A stretch of DNA of 64,000 nucleotides, taken from assembly GCF_003710915.1 (NCBI RefSeq), contig NZ_RHHR01000026.1:54496-118495 (forward strand), in the 5' to 3' direction. This document shows, piece after piece, positions 18,166 to 29,402 of the stretch (position 1 is the first letter of the stretch; every line of letters starts with the position of its first letter). The notes below the pieces were generated by a model that was not told the origin of the DNA, did no database searches, and was given only the letters and a program-made list of their open reading frames with translations. The stretch comes from Brevibacillus invocatus. Lineage in GTDB: Bacteria > Bacillota > Bacilli > Brevibacillales > Brevibacillaceae. A program made the translations under genes and the position numbers.

Positions 18166-18672
18166 TCATGCGTTCCAAACATAGTGTCTGAACGGTTCTG
18201 ATTCATTCTGGTCATGATCAGTGGTGACAAAAAGAAAGTGATTTTTTTCCAAGACTTTTTGAGAAGCCAGATTGTTCATTGTTGTTTTTGCGTACAAAAG
18301 GGTGATGTCGTACTCTTCGACGGCTTTTTGTACCAGCAACCGCACGGCGTCTGAAGCTATTCCCCTGCCCCTGTGAGATTCGCCGATTCGGTAGCCAATA
18401 TGTCCCGACTTCACACTATCTATCACTTGAATGTCCACGATATTGATTCTTCCCAGAATGGTTCCATGCTCATCCCGGATGAGATGAAAATAATCCTTCC
18501 CCTCTGCTTGATCCTGCAGAAGGTTAGAAAGAATATGACAAAAAGAATCAAACTCGTAATACGCTTCACCACGGGTTGGTACCCATTTTTCAAAAAAGAC
18601 TCGGTTTTGACATTCAAACTCAAACAATTTTGTAGCGTCATCCTGCGCTACAAGCTCTATCTTAATCTGCAC
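18166..18672 (-). CDS. GNAT-family N-acetyltransferase (RimJ/RimL-like)
   Basis: A 168-residue protein. GTG 18672 (VQIKIELVAQDD) follows GAGGGTGG and is preferred to an ATG 28 codons upstream that has no site. The acetyl-CoA motif A is IGYRIGESHRGRGIASDAV (R/Q-x-x-G-x-A). The C-terminal NNLASQKVLEKNHFLFV is typical of RimJ/RimL-like enzymes, which acetylate protein N-termini or small molecules. Substrate not predictable. Stands between the pyr operon terminator and the EF-G-binding-protein gene. Confidence 0.8.
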   Translation of the reverse strand: MQIKIELVAQDDATKLFEFECQNRVFFEKWVPTRGEAYYEFDSFCHILSNLLQDQAEGKDYFHLIRDEHGTILGRINIVDIQVIDSVKSGHIGYRIGESHRGRGIASDAVRLLVQKAVEEYDITLLYAKTTMNNLASQKVLEKNHFLFVTTDHDQNESEPFRHYVWNA

Positions 18673-18773
18673 ACGCGCAACCACCCTCAATCGAGCAGGG
18701 AAATAATTACATACTTTACACTCCCTTTTACGATAATGCAAGATTCTTCGTTTCAATTTATTGCTGGAAAATG

Positions 18774-18816
18774 AAAAAGAGAGTGAAAGCGGCTTTTGTT
18801 CGCCACCTTCACTCTC
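18774..18816 (-). terminator. Terminator of the pyr operon
   Basis: On the minus strand GAGAGTGAA ... TTCACTCTC with inner GGTGGCG/GCCGC pairing, followed by TTTTTC. It lies 10 bp beyond the pyrE stop. Confidence 0.75.
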
Positions 18817-18825
18817 GTATGTGCC

Positions 18826-19455
18826 TCAAGCAAAAAATGTCTTCGGAGCTTTGCGCCACTCAGCCAGCAGTGTTTCTTGTTCCGCGCTGATGACACCCTG
18901 CTCCTTCGCAGCTTCCAGCAATGCCGTGTAGTTGGAAATGGTCGTGCATGGTACACCTGCGTCAGCGAAAAGAGCTTCTGCGTCCGGGAATTGGTAGCTG
19001 AAGATCGCAACCACGCCGAGTACTTCTCCACCCTCCGCTTGCACGGCCTGAGCCGCTTTCAATGAGCTGCCGCCTGTGGAAATCAGATCCTCGATGACGA
19101 CTACTTTCTGGCCAGCTGCCAATGCGCCTTCGATCTGGTTCTGACGCCCATGTCCCTTTGCTTTGTCACGCACGTAGATCATGGGCAAATCCAGCAGCTC
19201 CGCTACCCATGCAGCGTGAGGAATACCTGCTGTAGCTGTGCCCGCTACCACTTGTGCTTGCGGATACGTTTCGCGGATCAGCTCAGCAAATGCCTGGGCG
19301 ATCTGTCTGCGAACGGAAGGATAGGACATGGTGATTCGGTTATCACAATAGATCGGCGACTTGATGCCGGAAGTCCATGTAAAAGGTTGATCCGGACGCA
19401 GATGGACTGCGCCGATCTCAAGCAAGCTGCTCGCTATTTCTTTCGCCGTTGTCAT
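18826..19455 (-). CDS. pyrE: Orotate phosphoribosyltransferase
   Basis: A 209-residue enzyme joining orotate to PRPP to form OMP. The start at 19455 (MTTAKEIASSLLEIGAVHL) sits 11 bases after GAGAGG; an upstream ATG (MIP) is too close to that site. The PRPP loop VVVIEDLISTGGSSLKA is intact, as is the flexible-loop RDKAKGHGRQNQIEG. Last gene of the operon, 56 bp after pyrF. Confidence 0.95.
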   Translation of the reverse strand: MTTAKEIASSLLEIGAVHLRPDQPFTWTSGIKSPIYCDNRITMSYPSVRRQIAQAFAELIRETYPQAQVVAGTATAGIPHAAWVAELLDLPMIYVRDKAKGHGRQNQIEGALAAGQKVVVIEDLISTGGSSLKAAQAVQAEGGEVLGVVAIFSYQFPDAEALFADAGVPCTTISNYTALLEAAKEQGVISAEQETLLAEWRKAPKTFFA

Positions 19456-19511
19456 AGGTATCATGTCCTCTCTATTCCAGGTGGGATTCGAATGCTTCGT
19501 CATTGCATCGA

Positions 19512-20249
19512 TTACTTTTGGTCAGCATAGACGGCATTCACGATGCTTTCCCATGCAGCCGCAGGGTCTTTCGCCCCCGTAATGGCTCGGCCGATCACCA
19601 AATAATCGCTGCCCAATCGAAATGCCTGCTCTGGCGTCGTGATGCGAGTCTGATCACCCTGATCCGTACCCAATGGCCGAATTCCGGGAGTGACGGTGAC
19701 GAAGGAATCACCCAACGCCTTTTTGATCACTGGCACTTCCAGTGGAGAGGCGACGACGCCATCCAATCCGGCTTCCTTCGTCATTTTCGCATAGTGCAGA
19801 ACCACATCTTCGACATCACCTGAAATCGCCAGTTCTTCGTTCATCGTCTTTTTGCCAGTAGAAGTCAGCATGGTGACTCCGATCAAGAGAGGGGAGACAG
19901 CGCCAGCGGCTGTCCCCTGCTCCAATCCCTCTCGTGCAGCTTGCATCATCGCTACACCACCAGCTGCATGGACATTCACCATGTCGACCCCGTGACGAGC
20001 GAGGCTGCGCATTGCGCCTTTAGCTGTATTCGGGATGTCGTGTACCTTCAAGTCGACGAATACCTTCAGTCCCTTTTCCTTGAGGTATTGAAAGACTGCT
20101 GGTCCTTCTGCATAGGTCAACTCCATGCCGACTTTTACGTAGCGTATATGTCCTTCAAGGGAAGCCAGCCACTGCTTGACCTGCGACAGTGTAGAAAAGT
20201 CGAGTGCAACAATCATACGCTCACGAATATCGATGGTTTCCGGTTTCAC
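19512..20249 (-). CDS. pyrF: Orotidine 5'-phosphate decarboxylase
   Basis: A 245-residue enzyme converting OMP to UMP. The start is GTG 20249 after AAAGGAGAGAGG. The catalytic DxKxxD pattern is present as VDLKVHDIPNTAKG, with IVALDFS at strand 1 and VTPGIRP near the phosphate site. It follows carB after 55 bp; pyrK and pyrD, which lie here in Bacillus subtilis, are missing. Confidence 0.95.
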   Translation of the reverse strand: MKPETIDIRERMIVALDFSTLSQVKQWLASLEGHIRYVKVGMELTYAEGPAVFQYLKEKGLKVFVDLKVHDIPNTAKGAMRSLARHGVDMVNVHAAGGVAMMQAAREGLEQGTAAGAVSPLLIGVTMLTSTGKKTMNEELAISGDVEDVVLHYAKMTKEAGLDGVVASPLEVPVIKKALGDSFVTVTPGIRPLGTDQGDQTRITTPEQAFRLGSDYLVIGRAITGAKDPAAAWESIVNAVYADQK

Positions 20250-20303
20250 ACTGCCTCTCTCCTTTGTCCCCAGTCTGGTATCTCTTTGTTTCAGGTCTTG
20301 CTT

Positions 20304-23300
20304 TTATACGGTCACAGCTACTTTCGCACCTGCGCGTTGTATTGGCATCGCTTCGGTAGAGAAAGTTATCGTCTCAAGCACGTGCAGGAGCGCTGTAGCT
20401 GTATCCAGTGAAGTCAGGCAAACAGCACCGTTCTCTACCGCTTCCCGGCGGATGCGGAACCCATCGCGCTGAGGTGTTTTGCCTTTTGTCAGGGTATTAA
20501 GCACAATGTTGGCTTCTCCAGTGTGAATCATGTCCAAGAGATTTGGCGTGCCTTCCGACAATTTGTTGACGCGAGTGACTGGCAATCCTGCCTCTTCCAG
20601 ATAATCAGCCGTACCGGAAGTAGCAAGCAGCTTGAAGCCCAGCTTACGGAAGCGCTTGACGATTTCCAGCGCCTCTTCCTTGTCCTTGTCGGCTACAGTC
20701 ACCAGCAGGGCACCTTGTGTCGGGATGTTCATGCCCGCAGCGACCAGACCTTTGTACAGCGCCTTTGCGAGTGTTGTTTCACGGCCCATGACCTCACCTG
20801 TCGATTTCATTTCCGGTCCGAGGGTGATATCTACCCGGCGCAGCTTGGCGAAGGAGAAGACCGGCACTTTGACCGAAACCATTTTCTCTTCCGGATGGTA
20901 GCCTGGCGTGAAGCCTTGCTCGACGATCGAGTGACCCAGAATCGCTTTGGTCGCAATGTTTGCCATCGGAATGCCTGTCACCTTCGAGAGGAAAGGCACG
21001 GTCCGGGAAGAGCGCGGATTCACTTCGATTACATAGGGACGATTTTTGTAGATGACGAACTGGATGTTGAGCAGTCCCTTGATTTGCAGAGCACGCGCGA
21101 GCTTGGTCGTCATCTCGATCAGTTCATCCTTGATCGCTTGAGACAGCGATTGTGGCGGATACACGGCGATAGAGTCACCAGAGTGGACACCTGCGCGCTC
21201 GATGTGCTCCATGATTCCTGGAATCAGGACGTTTTCACCATCGCAGATCGCGTCTACCTCAGCCTCGATACCCACCATGTAGCGGTCTACCAGAACCGGA
21301 TGGTCCGGGTTGATCTTCACTGCTTTTTCCATATACTCCAAGAGCTCAGACTCGTTATAGACAATCTCCATCGCACGTCCACCCAAGACATAGGATGGGC
21401 GTACCAACACCGGGAATCCGAGGCCTTCTGCTGCTACGACCGCTTCCTCTACGGACGTCACTGTTTTTCCTGGCGGCTGCGCGATTTCCAGACTGCGCAG
21501 GAGTGCTTCGAACTTCTCGCGGTTTTCTGCCGCATCGATGTTCTCGAGACTGGTTCCGAGAATTTTGATGCCGCGAGCAGCCAGCTTGTCAGCCAGGTTG
21601 ATGGCCGTTTGTCCTCCGAATTGGACGATAACCCCTTCCGGCTTCTCGACATCCAGAATGTTCATGACGTCTTCAATGTACAGTGGTTCAAAGTACAGAC
21701 GGTCAGAAGTATTGAAGTCGGTCGAAACTGTCTCCGGGTTGTTGTTGATAATTACCGCTTCGTACCCCGCTTCTTTCAATGCCCAGACGGCGTGTACAGT
21801 TGCGTAGTCGAACTCGATCCCTTGACCGATGCGGATCGGACCGGAGCCCAGCACGACAACGCGTTTTTTGCCTGTTTCAATGCGCTCGTCCTCTACTTCA
21901 TAGCTGGAGTAGTAATAAGGGGTCTGTGCCTCGAATTCTGCTGCACATGTATCTACCATTTTGAATACAGGGACAAATCCTTGCTGATTACGCTGCTCGC
22001 GAACTTCTTCTTCGGTTTTTCCACTTAGCTCGGCAATTTTGCGGTCTGTGAAGCCCAGTCGTTTTGCCTCGAACAGCTTTTCATGGGTTAAGCCTTCAGC
22101 CAGTACGGCTTCAAATGCAACCATCTTGTGGAACTTGTGCAGGAAGAACAGATCAATTTTGGTCAGCTCATGCAGTTGTTCGATAGTCCAGCCGCGGCGA
22201 AGCGCTTCGGCTAGCAAGAACAGGCGCTCGTCATCGGCTGCGATCAGGCGTGCTGTCAGCTCTTCTGTGGAAATCTTGTTTGCACCTTTGATTTCGATAT
22301 GGTAGCTGCCAATCTCCAGGGAGCGGATGGCTTTCATGATCGACTCTTCAAACGTGCGGCCGATCGCCATGACTTCCCCTGTTGCTTTCATCTGTGTGCC
22401 CAGCTTGCGATTGGCAGACTGGAACTTGTCAAATGGCCAGCGTGGAATTTTGCTTACCACGTAGTCGAGGGTTGGTTCAAAGCATGCGTAGGTTTGGCCG
22501 GTCACCGGATTTTTCAACTCGTCCAGCGTGTAGCCAATCGCGATCTTAGCTGCCATTTTGGCAATTGGATAGCCTGTCGCTTTGGAAGCCAGCGCAGACG
22601 AGCGGCTAACACGTGGATTTACCTCGATGACGTAGTATTGGAAGCTGTATGGATCGAGTGCATACTGCACGTTGCAACCGCCCTCGATACCCAGCGCGCG
22701 GATAATGTTCAGCGCGGAGGAGCGAAGCATCTGATACTCACGGTCGGACAAGGTCTGGCTCGGCGCCACAACGATCGAGTCACCAGTGTGTACCCCTACC
22801 GGATCGATGTTTTCCATGTTGCAGACAACAATGCAGTTGTCATTCGCATCGCGCATGACTTCATACTCGATTTCTTTCATTCCAGCGATGCTTTTCTCGA
22901 TCAGGCACTGCGTAATCGGGGAGTATTTCAGACCACTCGCCACGATTTCACGCAGATTCTCTTCGTCATCGCAAATTCCGCCGCCCGTACCACCCAGTGT
23001 GTAAGCAGGGCGCACGATGATCGGGTAGCCAATCTCGTTGGCAAAGTTAACGGCTTCTTCTACAGTGCTTACAATCACAGACTCAGGGACAGGCTCACCC
23101 AGTTCGTTCATCAGGGCGCGGAACAGCTCACGATCTTCCGCTTGCTTGATGGATTCGAGCCTGGTACCGAGCAGCTTGACGTTTTCCTGCTCCAGAACGC
23201 CCGCTTCAGCCAGTGCAACCGCCATGTTCAGACCGGTTTGTCCGCCCAATGTCGGCAAAAGTCCATCCGGTTTTTCCTGACGGATGACACGCGCGACAAA

Positions 23301-23516
23301 CTCAGGGGTGATCGGTTCGATGTATACTTTGTCGGCCATGTTCGTGTCCGTCATGATGGTTGCTGGGTTGGAGTTGATCAGAACAACCTCCATCCCCTCT
23401 TCCTTCAAAGCTTCGCAGGCCTGTGTTCCTGCATAGTCAAATTCAGCGGCTTGCCCGATCACGATAGGACCGGAACCGATCACGAGGATTTTTTTCAGAT
23501 CAGCGTGTTTTGGCAT
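20304..23516 (-). CDS. carB: Carbamoyl-phosphate synthase large subunit
   Basis: A 1070-residue protein with two homologous ATP-grasp halves (each starting with a KKxxxxGSGPIxIGQ-type motif: [20 protein letters not shown] and [20 protein letters not shown]) and a C-terminal MGS-like allosteric domain. It makes carbamoyl phosphate from bicarbonate, ATP and ammonia from CarA. The start ATG 23516 overlaps the end of carA by 17 bp, implying coupled translation. The operon position shows it is the pyrimidine-dedicated copy. Confidence 0.97.
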   Translation of the reverse strand: MPKHADLKKILVIGSGPIVIGQAAEFDYAGTQACEALKEEGMEVVLINSNPATIMTDTNMADKVYIEPITPEFVARVIRQEKPDGLLPTLGGQTGLNMAVALAEAGVLEQENVKLLGTRLESIKQAEDRELFRALMNELGEPVPESVIVSTVEEAVNFANEIGYPIIVRPAYTLGGTGGGICDDEENLREIVASGLKYSPITQCLIEKSIAGMKEIEYEVMRDANDNCIVVCNMENIDPVGVHTGDSIVVAPSQTLSDREYQMLRSSALNIIRALGIEGGCNVQYALDPYSFQYYVIEVNPRVSRSSALASKATGYPIAKMAAKIAIGYTLDELKNPVTGQTYACFEPTLDYVVSKIPRWPFDKFQSANRKLGTQMKATGEVMAIGRTFEESIMKAIRSLEIGSYHIEIKGANKISTEELTARLIAADDERLFLLAEALRRGWTIEQLHELTKIDLFFLHKFHKMVAFEAVLAEGLTHEKLFEAKRLGFTDRKIAELSGKTEEEVREQRNQQGFVPVFKMVDTCAAEFEAQTPYYYSSYEVEDERIETGKKRVVVLGSGPIRIGQGIEFDYATVHAVWALKEAGYEAVIINNNPETVSTDFNTSDRLYFEPLYIEDVMNILDVEKPEGVIVQFGGQTAINLADKLAARGIKILGTSLENIDAAENREKFEALLRSLEIAQPPGKTVTSVEEAVVAAEGLGFPVLVRPSYVLGGRAMEIVYNESELLEYMEKAVKINPDHPVLVDRYMVGIEAEVDAICDGENVLIPGIMEHIERAGVHSGDSIAVYPPQSLSQAIKDELIEMTTKLARALQIKGLLNIQFVIYKNRPYVIEVNPRSSRTVPFLSKVTGIPMANIATKAILGHSIVEQGFTPGYHPEEKMVSVKVPVFSFAKLRRVDITLGPEMKSTGEVMGRETTLAKALYKGLVAAGMNIPTQGALLVTVADKDKEEALEIVKRFRKLGFKLLATSGTADYLEEAGLPVTRVNKLSEGTPNLLDMIHTGEANIVLNTLTKGKTPQRDGFRIRREAVENGAVCLTSLDTATALLHVLETITFSTEAMPIQRAGAKVAVTV

Positions 23517-24597
23517 GTTTTTTCTCCTCCTTGGCGGTATCCATCATCGCTAGAAACTGGTCGAACAGGTAGCCGGAATCATAAGGCCCCGGTGCTGCTT
23601 CTGGATGGTACTGGACGGAAAAGGCGTTCTTCGCCGTGTTGCGTACACCCTCGATGGTTCCGTCGTTCAATGCTATATGGGTAATCTCCAGCTCGGTGCC
23701 CTGAAGCGATTCTTCCATGACAGCGTAGCTGTGGTTTTGGGAGGTGATGTAAGTCCGTCCGGTAGTCAGTTCCTTTACCGGATGGTTGCCGCCTCGATGT
23801 CCGAATTTGAGCTTCATGGAGTCTGCACCGGATGCAAGAGCGAACAGCTGATGTCCCAGGCAGATCCCGAACAGCGGGTACTCGCCTAAAATATTGCGGA
23901 TCATCTCAACAGCTTGTGGGACATCTTTCGGGTCTCCAGGGCCATTGGACAAAAGGATGCCATCAGGCTGAATGCGGCGGATCTCTTCAGCCGTCACGTT
24001 GTACGGAACCACGACGACGTCGCAGTTGCGCTTGGTCAGCTCGCGCAGGATGCCGTGCTTGGAGCCGAAGTCCACCAGCACGACCCGATGTCCAGTACCC
24101 GGGCAGCTGAATACGCTTTTGGTCGAGACACGTGATACCTGATCTGTCATCAAAGAAGTTTGGTTGAGGGAAGCAACCAGTTCCGCCAGCGGGGCTTCAC
24201 TTGTGGTAATCATCCCTTTCATGGTGCCGTGGTAACGGATCTTTCTAGTCAGCATCCGCGTATCGACGCCGGAGATTCCGGGAATGTCGTAGGTTTTGAG
24301 CAGCTCATCCAGGGTGTTGGTGTTGCGCCAGTTGCTTGGCATGTCGCAATGCTCGCGAACCACAAAACCGTGGATATACGGGCGAACGGCTTCAAAGTCA
24401 TCCCGATTGATTCCATAGTTGCCGATCAGTGGGTAGGTCATGGTTACGATCTGCCCGCAGTAGGACGGGTCAGAAAGCACCTCCTGATAGCCCGTCAGCC
24501 CGGTGTTGAACACCACCTCGCCGCTCTTCTCCTTCGTCGCTCCAAACGCGTTGCCGATAAGTTCTGTTCCGTCTTCCAAGATCAGTCTTGCACGCAT
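23500..24597 (-). CDS. carA: Carbamoyl-phosphate synthase small (glutaminase) subunit
   Basis: A 365-residue class I glutamine amidotransferase. ATG 24597 follows GAGGAGGAACG. The catalytic cysteine is in [13 protein letters not shown] and the His-Glu pair in [10 protein letters not shown]. The N-terminal CPSase small-chain domain is present ([20 protein letters not shown]). It supplies ammonia to CarB. Confidence 0.96.
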   Translation of the reverse strand: MRARLILEDGTELIGNAFGATKEKSGEVVFNTGLTGYQEVLSDPSYCGQIVTMTYPLIGNYGINRDDFEAVRPYIHGFVVREHCDMPSNWRNTNTLDELLKTYDIPGISGVDTRMLTRKIRYHGTMKGMITTSEAPLAELVASLNQTSLMTDQVSRVSTKSVFSCPGTGHRVVLVDFGSKHGILRELTKRNCDVVVVPYNVTAEEIRRIQPDGILLSNGPGDPKDVPQAVEMIRNILGEYPLFGICLGHQLFALASGADSMKLKFGHRGGNHPVKELTTGRTYITSQNHSYAVMEESLQGTELEITHIALNDGTIEGVRNTAKNAFSVQYHPEAAPGPYDSGYLFDQFLAMMDTAKEEKKHAKTR

Positions 24598-24694
24598 CTT
24601 TCGTTCCTCCTCCGTAGTCGCTCCTTGCGCATGGGGATGGTTTCCTCATAGAAGACGCCGATCCCCAAGCTTTTACAGCTTTATCTTTTCTCTC

Positions 24695-25975
24695 TTATAC
24701 CTCTTGATAAACAATCTTCCCGTTTACCAGTGTCAGGATTGGCCAGCCCTTGCAAGCCCATCCGCTAAAGGGTGTATTGATTCCTTTGCTTGCAAAGGTG
24801 GTCGGATCAATCGCCTTTTCTGTCTCCAGATCGATGACAGTCAAATCAGCAGGTGCTCCTACTTCCAGGCGGCCGTACGGAAGGCCAAATGCCTGTGCTG
24901 GTTTGACAGTGAGCAGCTCCACCAGCTTTTGCAGCGTCAGCTCTCCTGTCTCTACCAGATGTGTGTAGAGAAGCGGGAAGGCGGTCTCCAGACCTACAAT
25001 GCCGAACGGGGCGCGATCCATGCCATTTGCCTTCTCTTCTGCCGTATGTGGAGCGTGGTCAGTTGCGATCATATCGATCGTGCCGTCCTTCAATCCGGCG
25101 ATCAGTGCTGCTCGGTCTTCACGAGAGCGGAGCGGCGGGTTCATTTTCCAGTTGGTATCCAGGTTTTCCGGAATGTCCTCGTCGCACAGCAGCAGGTGAT
25201 GAGGCGTTACCTCGCAGGTCACATGGACACCCGCTCTTTTGCCGTCTCGCACCAGGCGAACCGATTCCTTCGCACTGATATGGCAGACATGATAGTGTAC
25301 GCCTGTCTGTTCCGCCAGCAAAATGTCGCGTCCTACGTGAATCGATTCGGATTCGGATGGGATACCCGGAAGGCCGTGACGTGCCGCTACGACACCATCG
25401 TGCAAAGCCGCGCCCGGGATGAGCAGGTCGTCGTCCTCGCAGTGAGCCACGATGGAGATACCCAGCTCCTGTGCTGCCCTCATCGCTTTTTTCATCATGG
25501 CTGTCGATTGGACACCAACCCCGTCATCCGTCAGAGCGAAGATTCCTGCTTCCTTCAGAGCCGCAAAATCTGTCAGCTCTTTCCCCAGCTGGCGCACCGT
25601 AATGGCGCCATACGGGATCACTCTGGCCAATCCTGCTTCTTTTGCTTTGTCTAGGATGTAGGTAACGGTCTCAACGCTGTCGATCGAAGGACGTGTGTTG
25701 GGCATGCACGCGATCGTGGTAAAGCCGCCTCGGACTGCTGCCGCTGCTCCTGTCGCAACGGTTTCCTTCTGTTCAAATCCTGGTTCGCGCAAATGCACGT
25801 GTACATCGACCAGACCTGCGCTGATCATGCTGCCCTTGCAATCCACCCACTCATGACCTTCACGCGAGATCGACTCCCCGATTGCTGTGATGCGGCCGTC
25901 CTCCACCAAAATCTCAGCCGGAGTCAGTTTTCCCTCCTGATTGATCAGTTTGCCGTTGCCAAGGATGATACCCAT
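24695..25975 (-). CDS. pyrC: Dihydroorotase
   Basis: A 426-residue class I dihydroorotase. ATG 25975 follows AAAGGGAGCG and overlaps the end of pyrB by 31 bp. Metal-site motifs are VDVHVHLREPGFEQKET, HCEDDDL, HVCHISAKES and ATDHAPHTAEEK. It cyclises carbamoyl aspartate to dihydroorotate. Confidence 0.96.
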   Translation of the reverse strand: MGIILGNGKLINQEGKLTPAEILVEDGRITAIGESISREGHEWVDCKGSMISAGLVDVHVHLREPGFEQKETVATGAAAAVRGGFTTIACMPNTRPSIDSVETVTYILDKAKEAGLARVIPYGAITVRQLGKELTDFAALKEAGIFALTDDGVGVQSTAMMKKAMRAAQELGISIVAHCEDDDLLIPGAALHDGVVAARHGLPGIPSESESIHVGRDILLAEQTGVHYHVCHISAKESVRLVRDGKRAGVHVTCEVTPHHLLLCDEDIPENLDTNWKMNPPLRSREDRAALIAGLKDGTIDMIATDHAPHTAEEKANGMDRAPFGIVGLETAFPLLYTHLVETGELTLQKLVELLTVKPAQAFGLPYGRLEVGAPADLTVIDLETEKAIDPTTFASKGINTPFSGWACKGWPILTLVNGKIVYQEV

Positions 25976-26889
25976 GCCATTTCGCTCCCTTTCAGCAATG
26001 TTTCCAGTACGGCCATGCGCACTGCTACTCCATTGGTTACTTGTTTTTGAATCAGTGATGTCTTGCTTTCTACCAGATCTGTATGAATTTCAACCCCGCG
26101 ATTGACTGGTGCAGGATGCATGATGAAAGAGCCAGGCTTCATCATCTTCGCTCGTTCCAGGGTCAGACCGTGTCTCTGATGGTACTCTTCTTTGGAAATG
26201 TAGAGGGATTCCGCATGTCTTTCCAGTTGGACGCGCAGCATCATTACGACATCTGCTGTCTGGATGGCTTCGTCGATCTCGACGATTCGCACACCCTCCG
26301 GAACCATAGTGGGCTGCGGCATCATCGAGCCAGGACCGGAGAGAAGCAGGTTGACCCCCATCTTCGGCAAAGCGTGCAGATGCGACCCGAGCACTCGACT
26401 GTGACGCAGGTCACCGATGATGGCGACTTTCAGTCCTTCGAGGCTGCCAAACTGCTGCTTCATCGTCAGCATGTCTAGCAGGCATTGGGTAGGGTGCTCG
26501 TTGGTCCCATCCCCCGCATTGATCAGGTGCAGATCGACGCTCGCTGCCAGCTCCTGCAGCAGCCCTTCTTTTTTGGTGCGAATGACCGCCGCCTCTACCC
26601 CCATGGCTTCAAGTGTTCGCAATGTATCGTAGACGGTCTCTCCTTTTACCGAAGAGGAGGTTTCCGGAATAAAGTTCAACACGTGAGCCCCTAGACGCTT
26701 TTGCGCCACTTCAAAAGAAAAGCGGGTTCTGGTGCTAGCCTCAAAAAACAGGTTGGCTACAAAGCGTCCGTGAAGGATCTGCGCTTGCTCTGTCGGTCGC
26801 TTTGCCCAGTGCTCTCCGCGTTCCAGAAGTTGCGTGATCTGTTCCTTGCTCAAATCCGAAAGGCCAATCAAATGCGTCATCTTGTTCAT
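25945..26889 (-). CDS. pyrB: Aspartate carbamoyltransferase catalytic subunit
   Basis: A 314-residue enzyme joining carbamoyl phosphate and aspartate. ATG 26889 follows CGGAGGGAT. Phosphate-site FFEASTRTRFSFEVA, NAGDGTNEHPTQCLLDML and MHPAPVNRGVEI mark the family. No pyrI regulatory subunit is present, as usual for Bacillales. A PyrR-type attenuator lies immediately upstream. Confidence 0.96.
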   Translation of the reverse strand: MNKMTHLIGLSDLSKEQITQLLERGEHWAKRPTEQAQILHGRFVANLFFEASTRTRFSFEVAQKRLGAHVLNFIPETSSSVKGETVYDTLRTLEAMGVEAAVIRTKKEGLLQELAASVDLHLINAGDGTNEHPTQCLLDMLTMKQQFGSLEGLKVAIIGDLRHSRVLGSHLHALPKMGVNLLLSGPGSMMPQPTMVPEGVRIVEIDEAIQTADVVMMLRVQLERHAESLYISKEEYHQRHGLTLERAKMMKPGSFIMHPAPVNRGVEIHTDLVESKTSLIQKQVTNGVAVRMAVLETLLKGSEMAWVSSLATAN

Positions 26890-26921
26890 CGTGTATCCCT
26901 CCGTTTTTGTCTATTGCTTAG

Positions 26922-27046
26922 AAAAAAAGCTTCTCGTCACGGTGCCATGCAGGCAGGCGTAGACAAGAAGCTGCGGTTCTGTCGGTATTCAGACAGGAGG
27001 AAACAGCGTTCATCTACCTTGCCAGCCTCACGGGACCGGGTTAAAG
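26922..27046 (-). promoter_or_regulatory. PyrR-dependent attenuator between pyrP and pyrB
   Basis: On the minus strand, reading down from pyrP: the PyrR-binding hairpin TTTAACCCGGTCCCGTGAGG then CTGGCAAGG (27017-27046), followed about 45 bp later by a terminator, AGCTTCTTGTC ... GACGAGAAGCTTTTTTT (26922-26972). The GTGAGG loop next to CTGGCAAGG is the consensus recognised by UMP-bound PyrR, which frees the terminator. The layout matches the B. subtilis pyrP-pyrB intercistronic attenuator. Confidence 0.9.
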
Positions 27047-27067
27047 GATTCTGAAACGTGTCAGATA

Positions 27068-28411
27068 TTAGGACTCTTGCGTCGTGTTTGCTTCACCCAT
27101 CGCCGATTCTTTGCCCGGCAGGATCAGGTGGAGGAAGATACCCAAGAAGGTAGAGAGTGCAATATTGTCGATCGCAACGTTGCTCAGGAAATCGATACCT
27201 TCAAAGGTGATTTTGTAGCCGCCAATCCCCGTTACGAGGATGACTGCCGCGATAATCATGTTGCGTTTGTTTTCAAAGCTGATCTTGTTGTCTACATACA
27301 TCCGCAAGCCTTGAGCAGCGATAATCCCGAATAGGATGATGGATACGCCACCGAGAACCGGCGTTGGAATGCTCATCAGCAGCATATTGACTTTGCCGAT
27401 GAAGGCGAACAGGATGGCGAATACGGCTGCAAGTCCGATCACCCATTTGCTGAAGACGCGTGTGATCGCCAGAACTCCGATGTTTTCTCCGTACGTAGTC
27501 GCAGGAGGTCCACCTAGCAAAGCGCCAAGGGAAGTCGCTACCCCGTCACCGAATAGGCTGCGATGCAAACCAGGATCTTTCATCAGGTCGCGATCCATGA
27601 CTTTGCTTGTTACCAGCAAGTGGCCCAGATGCTCAGCCAGGGTAACGAATGCAACCGGCGCGATGATCAATGCTGAAATCCATGCTCCAGGGTTGCCCAT
27701 GACCGCTGCTACTTCAAAGAACTTGAAGTGCTCGGTAAACAATTTGTCTGGTCTGATGAACCATTCTGCTTGCGCGATGGGTTGAAAATCGATCAGGCCA
27801 GGGTGACGCAGCAAGGTGTATAGATAACCTGCGATGATACCGATCAAGATAGGAATGAGAGCGAAAAATCCGCGAAGTACGACTGCCGCTATTACTGTTA
27901 AGAGAACCGTGACAAGAGAAATCTCGACAGAAGTAAGGGAGATGACGGATACGTTGTCTACCGTTACCTTCGTTGCCATATCGACTGCTACACCCGCAAG
28001 GCTAAGGCCGATAACCACGATGACCGAAGCGATCACGACTGGCGGCAGAACACGGTCCAACCATTTGACTCCCGCCTTTTTCACGATGCCAGCCACGAGC
28101 ATGTAGATGATCCCGGAGAGGAAGCATCCGAGCAAGGCAGTACCGATTCCATACGCCTGACTGACTGTGATGATAGGACCGATGAAGGCAAAGGATGATC
28201 CCAGGTAGTTTGGCAATTTTCCTTTTGTAATCCAGAGGAAGATCAGAGTACCAATCCCGCTGGTAAAAAGAGCCGTGGCAGGATCAAGTCCGGTCAGGAT
28301 CGGTACCAGCACAGTCGCGCCAAACATGGCGAACAAGTGTTGGATACTCAGTGGCAGCAGCTTTGTGATTTTCGGCGTCTCGTGTACGTCGATGTAGTTC
28401 TTTTCGTTCAT
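27068..28411 (-). CDS. pyrP: Uracil permease
   Basis: A 447-residue transporter of the NCS2 (nucleobase:cation symporter 2) family. ATG 28411 (MNEKNYIDVHETPKITK) follows GGGGAGAG. About 12-14 hydrophobic helices and the signature blocks QHLFAMFGATVLVPILTGLD and GALLGGPPATTYGENIGVLA, which line the uracil site, are present. It brings in uracil for salvage and is controlled with the biosynthetic genes. Confidence 0.95.
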   Translation of the reverse strand: MNEKNYIDVHETPKITKLLPLSIQHLFAMFGATVLVPILTGLDPATALFTSGIGTLIFLWITKGKLPNYLGSSFAFIGPIITVSQAYGIGTALLGCFLSGIIYMLVAGIVKKAGVKWLDRVLPPVVIASVIVVIGLSLAGVAVDMATKVTVDNVSVISLTSVEISLVTVLLTVIAAVVLRGFFALIPILIGIIAGYLYTLLRHPGLIDFQPIAQAEWFIRPDKLFTEHFKFFEVAAVMGNPGAWISALIIAPVAFVTLAEHLGHLLVTSKVMDRDLMKDPGLHRSLFGDGVATSLGALLGGPPATTYGENIGVLAITRVFSKWVIGLAAVFAILFAFIGKVNMLLMSIPTPVLGGVSIILFGIIAAQGLRMYVDNKISFENKRNMIIAAVILVTGIGGYKITFEGIDFLSNVAIDNIALSTFLGIFLHLILPGKESAMGEANTTQES

Positions 28412-28471
28412 TTTCTTGACTCTCCCCTGTTTTTTCTTGTTTTTATCATTCACGAACTTTGCATTGGCAAA

Positions 28472-28570
28472 CAAAAAACCTCTTTGTGAGCGCACAAAGA
28501 GGCCAGCCTTTCCATATTACGAGGGAAGGTAGTCTGCCTCTTGCCGATCTCACGGGATCGTTTTTAAAGA
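28472..28570 (-). promoter_or_regulatory. PyrR-dependent attenuator between pyrR and pyrP
   Basis: Minus strand: TTTAAAAACGATCCCGTGAG then ATCGGCAAGAGG (28539-28570) is the PyrR-binding loop; a terminator CCTCTTTGTG ... CACAAAGAGGTTTTTT follows (28472-28503). Arrangement and loop sequence match the other two sites of the operon. Confidence 0.9.
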
Positions 28571-28584
28571 GGATTATTCCATTT

Positions 28585-29331
<747 letters not shown>

Positions 29332-29351
29332 GTTCCATTCGTCATGTAGGA

Positions 29352-29380
29352 TTATGTCACAGATAGGATACGGTGTCAAC
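29352..29380 (-). promoter_or_regulatory. Promoter of the pyr operon
   Basis: Minus strand TTGACA (29375-29380), 17-bp spacer, CATAAT (29352-29357). The PyrR leader begins just downstream. It lies only about 20 bp after the stop codon of the preceding secreted-protein gene. Confidence 0.8.
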
Positions 29381-29402
29381 GAAAATTCGACATTTCCTTT
29401 TG

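Noticed and set aside
20523..23684. Long open frames on the plus strand across carB and the end of carA
   Set aside because: They are antisense shadows of carB and carA, which match their families over the full length. The plus frames show no known domain, no ribosome sites and skewed composition.
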